Assembly: GCA_020205615.1 (NCBI GenBank)
Contig: CM035165.1
Location: 29,423,544-29,487,543 of the forward strand
Reading direction: 5' to 3'
Length of the DNA: 64,000 nt
From: Panax quinquefolius
Lineage: Eukaryota > Streptophyta > Magnoliopsida > Apiales > Araliaceae
In this document: piece after piece, positions 50,701-60,992 of the stretch
Layout of the letters: every line of letters begins with the position of its first letter
How positions within the stretch are numbered: the stretch's first letter is position 1
Notes under the pieces: model-generated
Databases searched by the model: none
Seen by the model: only the letters and a program-made list of their open reading frames with translations
Told to the model about the DNA's origin: nothing
Program-made: the position numbers and the translations under genes

Positions 50701-51500
50701 TTCGGTTTGGCATACCATCCTCAAAGCGGATGGGCAATCGAAAGACTACTCAAACTCTTGAAGATATATTAAAACTACGTGTCCTAGATTTCAAAGGAAG
50801 TTGGGATAAGTACTTGCCATTGGTGGAATTCTCATACAACAATAGTTATTAAACAAATATAGGCATGGTTCCATTCGAAGCATTATATGGACAAAAATGT
50901 CGTTCTCGATATGTTGGGATGAGGTGGGTGAAGCAACATTGTTGGGACCCGAGTTAAATGCGTTATGACTAATGATTCGACAACGTATATAAAAGCGGCA
51001 CAAGATCGACAAAAGAGTTATCTGAATCTTCATCGAAAGGGCGTGGAATTTAGTGTAGGGGATCATGTATTGTTGCGAGTTGCTCCATGGAAGGAGTTAC
51101 AAGATTTGGGAAGAGAGAAAGCTCAATCCACGATTTATCGGTCCATTTCAAATTCTTGACCGAGTAGGAAATGTAGCCTATAGACTTACGTTACCTCAAA
51201 GTATGTCTACGTGTTCATAATGTGTTTCACATATCTCATGCTTAAATAAATATGTGAAAGACCGAACCATGTTATTGAGTTAGAACCGGACGAGATAGCC
51301 AAGACTTAACGTGTGAGGAGGTACCCGTCAAGATTTTGGATAGGAAGGAGCATGTCTACGCTGTAAAGGTTATACCCTGAAGTTAAAGTTTTGTGGAGGA
51401 ATCATCTTTATAGAGGAAATGACACAGGGAATTGGAAAGCGAAAATGAAAGCGAGGTATCCTCACCTTTTCAAAACACCGAGTCGTCGTCAATTTAGAGG
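47748..51500 (+). pseudogene. Degraded gag-pol of element G, lacking the RT/RNase H core
   Basis: gag starts at the ATG at 47748 (ENINNGVNETVEM). A gag-domain stretch at 48252-48482 reads DEAKFAELSSL, VYERFETRRRRYL and YSDVVNEA, typical of Ty3 gag. Two zinc knuckles lie at 48725-48830; the first is broken and the second reads CYNCGKEGHIA. Protease (49000-49045) reads LLDIGSTHSFIS. RT is only a start near 49510-49580 and an end near 49795-49850 (GYYRRFVEGYSRIAIPL); no YxDD motif was seen. RNase H is nearly absent (DALSRR-like end near 49985). The integrase core is at 50430-50640 (INAIWVIVDRLTKS), its C-terminal part at 50990-51160 (DRQKSYLNLHRKGVEF), and a degraded chromodomain at 51310-51480. 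Stops and frameshifts are frequent. Confidence 0.87.
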
Positions 51501-51524
51501 ATGAAATTTCATAAGGAGGGAGGT

Positions 51525-54353
51525 TGTAAGACCGAAATTTTTAAATAAAAAGGAATTTCCTTTATTTTGAAATAGTAAGGGTTGATTTGATTAATGTGGA
51601 TAGTTAAGGGGTTAAATCATGTAAAATTTCAAAATAAGCAAGTGGTTATAAAATATTCATTGTTGTGGGAATATTAGTTTGGTGTGGAATATTAAATCTT
51701 TGTCGGGAATATTAAATGTGACTGTAGTAGCGACCATGTGTGGGCCCCATAACTGAAAGCGATTGGATGAAGAAAGCAGCAAATATAAGTTGTTTTTTAA
51801 ATAACGGCGTAGTTGTTGCCCTTTGTTGGAATACCCGTGGTTAAAACACACTAATCTGCGTTGTTGAGCGAGAAGCACACCAGTATTGCACCAATTATTG
51901 ATTCTTACGTGAAGGCCTTTACTCGATAATGGTTACGATAATTCTTATTCGATTATTTTATTGAGTTAATAATTCTTTGTTTGATATTTTATATTCTTTG
52001 TTGTTTGATAATTGTCATTACACATTATCTTTCATTATCGAAGCAATAATTCATATTATCTGAATATTATTATTAGATAACATTATTGGCAATGTCTAGA
52101 AAGTTACATCTAAGGAGAGGTTTGGTCATCTAATTGCGCCGCCAGTATGAAGAAATTCTTATTGAAAGCCCCTCTCCCTGAGGCTGCACGGTTGTCAATA
52201 TTGTGATTACGTAATATTATTTGTGAATAATTAATTATTGATTTATATGATGAGGAAAATATTGATTTTATGTGGATATAGATGGAGAAAATTTTTAAAA
52301 TGACAATTGTTGAAAATTAATATTTTATCTTTTTACGATAAAATAATTCATTTAAATATATTATTTTAATAATATATTAACGGTGATATTTTTTTACAAT
52401 GAATGTGGGATATATGAGTATATGAGGAGGAAGAGTATTTTGTGGCATTAAATATTTAACACATGTTTTGTGTGTTGGTGGACCAATTATTAATAGAAAT
52501 TTGATTATAGCACGTAAAATCGCCTGTTTGTGGATTTAGGTCGATTTTTGTTTGGAATTTGGAAAACTTTCTTACGCAAAGTTGTAGAGAATTGAATTTC
52601 CTATAAAAACTCATGAGATTCGAATTTTCTGATGAAAGGGCTATTTATTATGAATTATTGAAGTTAGAAGCTCAAAATAATTGATTTTTGGGAGTTTAAA
52701 TTATTTTTTGTTAAGAAAAACGTTTTTGTATTTTTTTGGACATCATTAACATGTGTGGCTGGTGTTTTGACCAAAAGGTGGGCTAAGAAAAATTTGTATA
52801 ATTATATTAATATTATATTAAATTTTACGCTTTGGTGTTCTAAGCGTTTTCCTATAAATAGGGTCTTAGGGTTAGAATTGAAAATCACACCGTAAACTGA
52901 AGTTTTCTCTATTTCTCTCTCGATATTTTGAGCGTATTCTTGTGAGTATTTTGAGTATACTTTGAGTATTGCTAGATGGTCTGAAGTTTCCTTCACAGAC
53001 CATAAACCCTAGATTACTAAATTTAAATCTTGATCTTTTCGAGGTAAGGGATATTATTTTTTGTAATGATATTATTTCTTCAATATCATTATCTTTGAAA
53101 TGTTGATCTGAAGTTTTATCAAATTTGGAACTTTTTCATGTATCGAGTTTACTATTCATAAGCGAGTTCTTATTCACGAGTTACTATTCATGAGTTCTTA
53201 TTCACGAGTTCTTATTCATGAGTTTCTTATTCACGATTCTTATTCAATTAGTACTATTCATGAAGCGTGAAGATGTTTTTGTGGAATTTCTATCTTTTGG
53301 TGTCGGAGTTACTATTCACGTGTCGGCCTTTATTCAACGATATCTGACTATTCATTCACGAATCTGAAGCACTATTCAATAGAAAATGAAAATTTTTCTT
53401 TTTGTCCAAAATATCTATTCGGATACTAGCTTCGATTGTATCCATGTTTTGATCATTCTTGAATTTTACACCACTATGATTATTTTTGAGGTATTTTTGG
53501 GCGTGGATAAAACCAAGTCACGAATCCTTAATCCTTAATCCTTGTCATTTTGTTTCACTTGGATTCGTTTCTTTAAAAATATTTTTTCATCATCCTCGGT
53601 CTTAAATGATGATATTATTGAATATCTTTGGCTTTTCGTAGTGCAAAGATGAATGATTTCTGAAGAATATCTTTTGGCACCTGTAGTGCGAAGATGAATG
53701 ATTTCTGAAGAATATCTTTGGCTTTATAGTCAAGAAAAGATGAGCAGTGTTGAGATGAACATGACCCGAATTGATGAATATCTTTGGCTGTAGTGGTCAA
53801 AGATGAATATTTGATTTGAGAAGAATATTGATTGATGTTACGAGGATAAAATATTGATGATGGATTTTGTTAAATTCATAGATTATAGTAGATTTCATTC
53901 TCTACGTAACTCTTACTATGAATTATTATTTCATTTCTGCGAATATTGATCTCAAACTTGTTATACATTGTATTCTATCAGTTGTTCCTGTTGAAGACTA
54001 ACGATAATTTGTTGTATATTATCTTAGTCATAATATTCTTTCTTTGGGCTAGTTGAGCTCACCCTTTTCCTTGTTGTTCCATTTTTCTCTCGGGAGGCGA
54101 GAATGTAAGCGCAGTACTAGTCGGGTTATGGAATGAAGATTCTAGAGAGTTGTTTAGTAGTCCTCACCATTTTGCAAAATAATGAATCAATAATGTGATG
54201 GGGATTTATTTGAGTATAGATATTGTCTAGAAGATAATATTTGTATTCAAACTCACAGATTTCTTGTTGTAATAATAAAGTTGTAGTTGTTTACATACCA
54301 TGTATTTGGCGACTCGAATGGGTGTTGTGTATACCTATTTTGGGGGCGTCACA
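51525..54353 (+). mobile_element. Element G 3' LTR
   Basis: Starts TGTAAGACCG, ends GGGGGCGTCACA. TATA is at 52853-52860, donor-like GAG|GTAAGGG at 53041-53050, TATTCACGAG repeats at 53145-53270 and the hairpin array at 53620-53830. 2.83 kb against 2.80 kb for its partner. Confidence 0.88.
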
Positions 54354-56452
54354 TAACGATTCAAAATTTGTGGACATATACTCGACTTATGTATGTATAA
54401 CATACCCAAAAATTACCATGATCCAGCAGTGGGATTAAAAATTATAACCCCTTGATATATCTCAAAACCCCCGATTAAATTTTTAATACCTCTAATCCGA
54501 TAAAATCTTGATAAAACACCTCAACATTAATTTCTTCATTTATAACCATAAATAAATCCATCATTTATATCCACATAAAATAAATATTTCTTTATCATAT
54601 GAATCAATAATTAATTATTCACAAATAATATTACAGAATCACAATTATGACAACGGTAGTTCCGTGAAAGAGGGGCTTTCCAATAAGGATCTCTCTCATC
54701 TTGCGCATGATTAGGTGACCAAACCTCTCCTCGATGAACTTTCTAGACATTGCCAATAATGCTATCTAATAATATAATTTAAATAATATGAATTATTGAT
54801 CCGATAATGGAGATAATAATGCGTGTGACAATTATTGAACAAAGAATAATATAAAATATCAACGCAAAGAATTATTGAATCAATAAAATAAAATATTGAG
54901 CAATAACTCATGTGAAAATTATTGAGTAGTGCCTATCACGTAAGGATCAATAATTCAACAATCTCGTCGCAATACTGCAGTCTACTCTTTATGCGACCAC
55001 GCCAGACATTCGTATTTTAACCAATTGCGGGTATTCCAACAGATCTTAAATTGAGAACAACTACGCCGTTATTTTTAACCAACTTATATTTTGTCGTTTT
55101 CTTCATCCAATCGCTTTCACATGGGGCCCACACATGGCGCTACTGCGTCGTCGTCTAATATTCCCAAGCGGTATAAATATTCCACGACCAAATGAATATT
55201 CCCCACAAAAATGAATATTTTATAACCACTTGCTTATTTTGAAATATTTGCGTATTTAACCCTTAACTATCCACATTAATCAAATCAACCCTTACTATTT
55301 CAAAATAATAAATAAAGGAAATTCCTTTTATTTAAAAAAATTTGAGGTCTTACAGATAAAACAGTGTTGGTAAATTTTTAACATGAAGAAGATAATAGAC
55401 TTTATGGTCTATTTGACTCTTCTAATGGATTGCTTTCGTTCAACAAGCAACTATGGTTGAAAAGTTTTATCATCTACCATATGTTCTAAATCTCTGATTT
55501 ATTACTGATGAAGGCTATTGATAATTTAATTATCTTTAGTCATGATATTCTTTACTGGGCTAGTTGTGCTCACCCTTTTGATTCATAATTTCTTTTCAGG
55601 TAATAAGAGTGTAGCTGGGTCGAGCGAGGGTAACGGAGTAATAGAACGGTGGTCTCTTGCTGTGGAGGTTCTCCCTAAGCAGTATAGAAAGGTGTTGTAT
55701 ACATCATTTAGTAGTTATATTTGGTGAATCAAATAGGGTAATGCGAACTCAATGTTGGAAGGGTATTTTGCCACTATCATACAAGATGTCTAATGACATA
55801 CAACCTCGTGTCATCATAAGACAAGGTTGTGCTCATCCACTTGCTGAGTATATCTGCGAGCACTACCTATATAATCTTGGTGTTTGGTTGAAGTATAACT
55901 CTCAATTAGAGACAATGAAGATAATGATATGTCAAGAGAAGACTCACCATTGGAAAGAATATGATAGTAATCTTCTCGTTTTTCTTTGGGATCTATTAGG
56001 TCAACCAAAGATAATTCTATGACCATATGATATCTATCATAAACTAGACGCATGACCTCCCATGTACGAAGATTTCCTTGAGCACTTCCCAAAGATTTTA
56101 ATTTCTAAAACAGTTTTTGACTATACCTTTATGTAAGATGTCATGGTGACGTGCTACCCAAGTTGGTGTCAAGAGTCACAAATTGATATATATATTTGTA
56201 TCAAAACTCACAACACATGAGTTGTTGTATTTTGCACGACAATTGTTGTAATAAAGTTGTAGTTATTTTCTGTACCATGTATTTGGCGACTCAGAATGGG
56301 TTGGATGGAATGAACCTATTTTGGGGTTGTCACACTAGGGTTTTGATATTTATAGTCAATGAAGAAGATTTGTTAGAGATATGTAATTGTTTGAGATTTG
56401 TGGAATTTATAATGAAATAACTTCAATTACGTTTGCCGAAAACAGGATCTGT

Positions 56453-56464
56453 GCTTTGATACCA
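56453..56464 (-). other. Primer-binding site of copia-2
   Basis: Minus-strand TGGTATCAAAGC directly abuts the LTR end (56465) and matches the initiator tRNA-Met type site. This placement supports LTR ends at TA rather than CA. Confidence 0.8.
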
Positions 56465-56835
56465 TATGAACTTTATGAATATTAGATATTGAGGGAATGA
56501 GAAGTAACAGAGGAAGTGTTTATTTCTTAATGATTGTAACTTGCATATACAAACATCTCTGATTTTTTATTACACTCTAAGCTAGCTAACTAAAGAGTAT
56601 TTATACAGAAAAGGAAAACTTCATACAACCAGGCTAACTAACTATTCCTATAATCTGATATAATCTGATTACACGTGTATGTATGCACTAATCCCAAAGT
56701 ACATATACAGAATCCATGCTGGCAATCTGTTGTAATCCATGTGCTAGTTTGTCTGGATCTGTCATGTGTGTTTCGTTCTTTGTTGTGCATGTGTCTCAGA
56801 CCGGCACAATACTATTACCTGCAATACCTGCAATA
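56465..56835 (-). mobile_element. copia-2 5' LTR
   Basis: 371 bp, partner of 38480-38854. The copia-2 leader runs from 56452 to 56335 and resumes at 40045-40037 before the gag ATG. Confidence 0.88.
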
Positions 56836-57379
56836 AAGATGAAGATCTGAGTTTGGGTTTTTGGTTCTTCCTCTGCTCATGAGATTTCTAAAATTCTGGA
56901 TTTGGATTTTTGGTTCGAGAAAATGAAGTGAGTTTGAGATTGGGCAAAATTTTGAAGACGATAAACGAATTGGGGTTTTAGTTTGAGATTTTCGAGCTTC
57001 ATGATAGTTACAAGGGAAGAGGATAAATGATTTGGGTATTTTGAATTTTGAAATTTTTGATGAGTTCCATGGTAACATGGACATGGAAGATGATGAAAAT
57101 GGGGATGATGAGGAAAAAGAAAACAAAATTAGGTTTGTAAATTTGTAATATATTACCTTAGTAAATGTAAATGTATTACTTTATCTAATTAATCATGTTT
57201 TCAAACGTTTTATCAAGAAATCAACTTGTATTAATAGATATTATGATTTTATATAGTCAACCATATAAAAATATGGTCAAATCCGTATTATACATAAAGC
57301 ACCCGAACACATGGCAATTCCAATCACTTTTTTGGCAAAAAATTACAAAAGGGTCACTTATGCTTACTTATGTGTACTA

Positions 57380-57463
57380 TGGGTAGTGGGCTGAGAGCGT
57401 TTAAACATCGGGGTACGAATAATGAAAGAGTGTATACTTCGGGATTTAATTTACAATTAACCC
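57380..57463 (-). repeat. MULE right terminal inverted repeat
   Basis: Reverse complement begins GGGTTAATTGTAAATTAAAT, then CCCGAAGTATACAC and CCCCGATGTTTAAACGC, matching the left end with scattered changes. Confidence 0.8.
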
Positions 57464-57472
57464 TTTTTTCAA

Positions 57473-59153
57473 ATTTCAATTAGTTTCTTTCCATATCTTT
57501 TTCTATTTGTTTGTATTTTAATTTATTTGTTTGTATTTTTATTTTTAATATGATACTACTCATATTGGAAAAAGATAAGTTTGCCATGAAAAGATGGGTC
57601 GGGTCGGATTTGGATCGGATTTTAGGATAACTATCGCTAATGGTCACAAAATAAAACAAAAATCTTTTGAAATAAAAGAAATAAGTAAAAAAGTCCCTCG
57701 ATGGTCAGACAAATTTATTACAGGTTGGAACAACAATGACCATGTAATTCAAGAAGGCGTGCGGGTGGGCCATCGATTCGCTCAAGAAAAATTGACGATA
57801 TAGTAGTTTTCTACGATAACAAATGGAATTCTAAAAATCGTGATAAAATAGACCTGATATATACGATAGAATATTTGCAAGAATCGGATTTTCGTCGAAA
57901 ATGACACCAATTTGTCACTTTAGGGACTCAACTACCGAAAAATAAATTTTCAGGACGACTTCGATTGTTGGCAACTTAGATGAAAATAAGTGAAATTCAA
58001 CTAATTATACAAAATTAATGTTGACCTTTGGTAAGGTCAACTAGTATAACTTCACGCATGATACAAATATATAATACTAGCAACTAAGCAAACATGAGGC
58101 CAGAAAATAATTAGTATATATAATTAAGCTTATTTTGTTTATGATTTGAATTAGCCTAATTGCATAGTTGTCAAGTACTATATAATGAGTAAAAATGGGC
58201 CCATTAGTCTTAATCTAAGGCAGTGTTTGGCATAGTTAGGAATTTCCTAATTCAATGTCTCAGTTGAATGATAATAACCTTATTTGTCTACGAACATGAA
58301 TTGATGACTTTTCACGGGCAGTTCAATGAATTTGACCAATTAAGACTGAAGAAATAAAAAAGTGAATTTGACCAATTTTATCATAGTGTAGTGAGAAGTT
58401 CAAAAAGTCAAGAAATTCAAACTCTATGGGTTTGAAAAGTCTTGATTATTATTAAGTCGAGCTCAATTCTTGAGTGGCGTTCTCATGTGGTTTAACTTAC
58501 TAAATCTCATCCAATTAAATATATTAAGTTACTCTTTTTTTTTCCCACTTAAATAAAAAAAATAAATCACTTAGTAGCATTATTTTTATTTTACTTTATA
58601 TTCGGTAAAATGGTGATTTTATGTCAACACGATGACGTGATATAGAATATATATTTATCTGTTAAAATATTTTAATTACGCATAATAAAATATTAAACTA
58701 TTAAAAGTTTTACATAATTCACTAATTATCTTCACCGTAAAATAAAATTTGACACATTTTAATCCTACATGACGTGCGAATGTATAAAAAAATGTATTTT
58801 TCTTCGTCTAAAATTATATTCATAATTTTGAGCTACTATATTAAGTTTTTTTAGTTCTGTAATTTATTTTAAGATCTCAATATAAAGTGTTAGCTAAAGT
58901 ATTTACTTAATAAGATAGAATTAATATTACTTCTTATCAAGTTATAATTTTATTTTCCTTTGGTCGCTGTGAAATTATTTATCAAAATTTAATTTATTGA
59001 AAATTAGGCACTTGGTCAATGGTGATTAAAATTCAATTAAACCACCCGCCGAAAAGGTAAGCTGCCCCATCAGTACGTGTTGACTTGAGTCTCTTGACTC
59101 ATAAGCAAAACTCCCTAATTCTTATTAACGGCAAGCCAAGTTCACATTTAAAA

Positions 59154-59156
<3 letters not shown>
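57473..59156. other. Intergenic, no gene recognised
   Basis: AT-rich, single-copy within the window. The open frame 57594-57803 (69 codons) shows no recognisable domain and no gene-like context. Nothing else is supported. Confidence 0.5.

Positions 59157-59188
<32 letters not shown>
59157..59188 (+). repeat. (AC)16 microsatellite
   Basis: Sixteen uninterrupted AC dinucleotides. It explains the Thr-His run of the frame 59085-59270, which is not a gene. Confidence 0.95.
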
Positions 59189-59190
<2 letters not shown>

Positions 59191-59197
59191 TCTCTTG

Positions 59198-59482
59198 CTC
59201 CCTCAGTCTTAGAATAAATTTTTTTATTACTATTTTAAATAATCTCAAATTAAATATTTATTTATCTTAAATGATTTATATTTTACAATAATTTACTTAT
59301 AATATCTTTAATATTAATTGTTATATTTTTATTCTCTATGCATATTTATAGAACATTACTAGTAATGTGCAGAAAGCTATGCAATTAAATGAGAATTTAA
59401 ATATGGATAATTTTGTCATTTTATTATTTTTTTTAATATGCTCAAAAAGTCAACCAGGACTTTTATCCTGGGACGGAGGGAG
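59198..59482. mobile_element. Stowaway-like MITE (Tc1/mariner type), 285 bp
   Basis: The left end CTCCCTCAGTCTTAGAATAA and right end CCTGGGACGGAGGGAG form inverted repeats of the well-known CTCCCTCCGTCCC type. TA follows the right end; the base pair before the left end is TG, so the TA duplication is imperfect. Confidence 0.7.
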
Positions 59483-59527
59483 TATTTTTTTTTCAAATGA
59501 TTTATTTGACCTTTATAGAAAAATATA

Positions 59528-59825
59528 CTCCCCCCGTCCCTAATTATTTGACGTTTTAGAAGTGGACACAAGAATTAAGATAATGATTAGAAAGTATTAA
59601 ATATAGTACTCAATTGTCTATAATACCCTTAAATCTTTTGTTGGAATAAGGAGAATTTTGTTGGATAAGGAAAGAGAAAGAGTTTAAAGTATCAAAAAAA
59701 TAGGTAGAGTAATGAGGGGTAATTTTGAAAAAATTATTATTAATTCTTCTAGATTTGAATAAACGTCAAATAATTATGAATAAATAAAAAATTTTAAAAC
59801 GTCTAATAATTAGAGACAGAGGGAG
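59528..59825. mobile_element. Second Stowaway-like MITE, 298 bp
   Basis: CTCCCCCCGTCCCTAATTAT at the left pairs with ATAATTAGAGACAGAGGGAG at the right; the inner arms TTGACGTTTT and AAAACGTCTAA extend the match. TA precedes the left end; AA follows the right. Two related MITEs lie only 45 bp apart. Confidence 0.75.
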
Positions 59826-60992
59826 AAGCTTCTAACATGTGCTTGTAATAGGCAAAGAGAGAGAGAGAGACCTAGTTAATTAACTATACTCGTCATTTCT
59901 CAAAGTAATTGTTCCTCTTTCAAGCATTTAATATTTTGTAAATTTATTGTTCTTTTCTTTTGTTGACTTGTATTACCATTACTCAAGTTTTACCTTTACA
60001 TTAGGTGGTTAATATATAGTGTTAGTATAAATTATATTGTTAGAATAATAAATGTTATTTAAAGTATTGACCTAATTATACGAGTATGAGTAAAATAATG
60101 AGTAATTCTATAATAACAATGAAAATTCCAAAATTATAAATTGTACAAGAAACTTAAACCAATTTTATTAATTTCATAAAATGTGCATATAAAAATCAGT
60201 TGAGGTTCACTATATATGAAAAAATGTGAATATATTTCTCACAACTAGTGAATGTGACACTATCCCAAAAAAAACTTAATTATGGTTGATAAAATGATAT
60301 TAATTAAAGGGAGTTTGAATTTACGAGAATAATATGTGAGTCACGCCATTATATACGTTATTTGTGAAAATATAGTATCCTGATTAAATCACACAACTAC
60401 TAGTGTTAATCACAATTATATAAATGTGATTATTATAAAAAATGTTACATATGTCGAGAAATCTTATGACGTGTAACTCTTAACGATTAGATAAAATAAT
60501 AATGTGTGTAACTTCTTAATTCTTTCATATTTCATGTATTAATATACGTCGACATTTAATATCAACATGAAATTTATCGCTATCGTCAAATTTAACAATA
60601 TAAGATGAATTGATTATTAAATATTTTATAGCGAATTTTGACTATGAATTATTGATTTATAACCATGCATCCAAAGTAAATGTTACTTCTATATCCAAAA
60701 CTTTTTTTTTGACAAACCCTTGTAACAATTCCAAGGGAAATTCATTCATTCAATGAAATATACGAATTACATTTATGATAAAGTTGAGAGTATACATACT
60801 CTGTCTAAAATGAAATTTAAATTATAAATTTTATGACCTAAGCAGCAAGAAATAACCACGATTGACATGGCGTTTCATGTCTTGTGTATCCAATTAATTA
60901 ACATATATGCAATACGAAATCAACTCTTTCTGCATAGAGAGAATCCAAGTTCCTAAAAGGAGAAAAATGACTCACAAGTGGAGAAAGAAAAA
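59826..60992. other. Intergenic, no gene recognised
   Basis: AT-rich. At 60702-60770 a run of T, then GACAAACCCTTGTAAC and short ATTC repeats could be the reversed poly-A end of a retroposon; evidence is weak. No coding region is supported. Confidence 0.35.

Larger units (their letters stand above)
44758..54353 (+). mobile_element. Element G: full-length, coding-defective Ty3/gypsy (Tekay-like), innermost of the nest
   Basis: LTRs at 44758-47560 and 51525-54353 (2.80 and 2.83 kb) flank a 3.96-kb internal region. A perfect 5-bp duplication TAACG flanks it (44753-44757 and 54354-54358). The polypurine tract AAGGAGGGAGGT is at 51513-51524. It belongs to the same family as B, including the same missing RT/RNase H section. 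Being innermost, it is the latest insertion in this stack. Confidence 0.92.
43094..55354 (-). mobile_element. Solo LTR H (reverse), interrupted by G
   Basis: On the plus strand it reads TGTGGCGCCCCC at the left and GAGGTCTTACA at the right. A perfect duplication GATAA flanks it (43089-43093 and 55355-55359). Net length is ~2.66 kb. Its outer end (54600-55354) and its transcribed part (43094-44500) match the B/G LTR. The part just upstream of the TATA (44560-44757 and 54359-54560) instead matches F/A LTR sequence (41000-41260), so it is a mosaic. Confidence 0.85.
40046..56334 (+). mobile_element. Solo LTR F (A family), interrupted by H and G
   Basis: Starts TGTAAGACCCC and ends GGGGTTGTCACA, as in element A. 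Flanks CTAGC (40041-40045) and CTAGG (56335-56339) form a 5-bp duplication with one mismatch. Net length is about 4.0 kb (40046-43093 plus 55360-56334). No internal region is present, so it is a solo LTR left by recombination. It holds TATA at 41260, a donor-like site at 41441, TACTATTCAC repeats at 42205-42290, and a hairpin array at 42650-42910. Confidence 0.87.
38480..56835 (-). mobile_element. copia-2: reverse-oriented Copia element with TA..TA LTR ends
   Basis: LTRs at 38480-38854 and 56465-56835 are ~95% alike by eye. A perfect 5-bp duplication AAGAT (38475-38479 and 56836-56840) supports termini TATTGCAGG..TTCATA on the minus strand rather than TG..CA. The primer site directly abuts the right LTR and the G-run polypurine tract abuts the left one, which independently supports those borders. 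Between them are a gag N-terminus, RT tail and RNase H on the minus strand. A Ty3 solo LTR (F) was later inserted between primer site and gag. Confidence 0.88.
37595..57463. mobile_element. Non-autonomous Mutator-like element (MULE, ~1.5 kb net) hosting the whole nest
   Basis: The ends are inverted repeats: GGGTTAATTGCAAATTATAT at 37595 and its counterpart ending CAATTAACCC at 57463. Similarity extends ~85 bp inwards (CCCGAAGTATA, then a TTTAAA-type stretch and GCTCTCA). A perfect 9-bp duplication, TTTTTTCAA, flanks it at 37586-37594 and 57464-57472, the length known for Mutator elements. Without copia-2 the element is 885 + 623 bp. No transposase was found. Minus-strand frames 38445-38209 and 57126-56841 lie on either side of the copia-2 insertion; I could not link them to a known gene. 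Confidence 0.85.

Noticed and set aside
55657..56022. 121-codon plus-strand frame in the end of LTR F, with a 92-codon minus-strand frame at 55814-56092
   Set aside because: The equivalent segments at 600-900 and 20140-20440 are full of stops, and no protein similarity was recognised.
57594..57803. 69-codon frame as a small gene
   Set aside because: No recognisable domain, promoter or splice context; length is within chance expectation for this composition.
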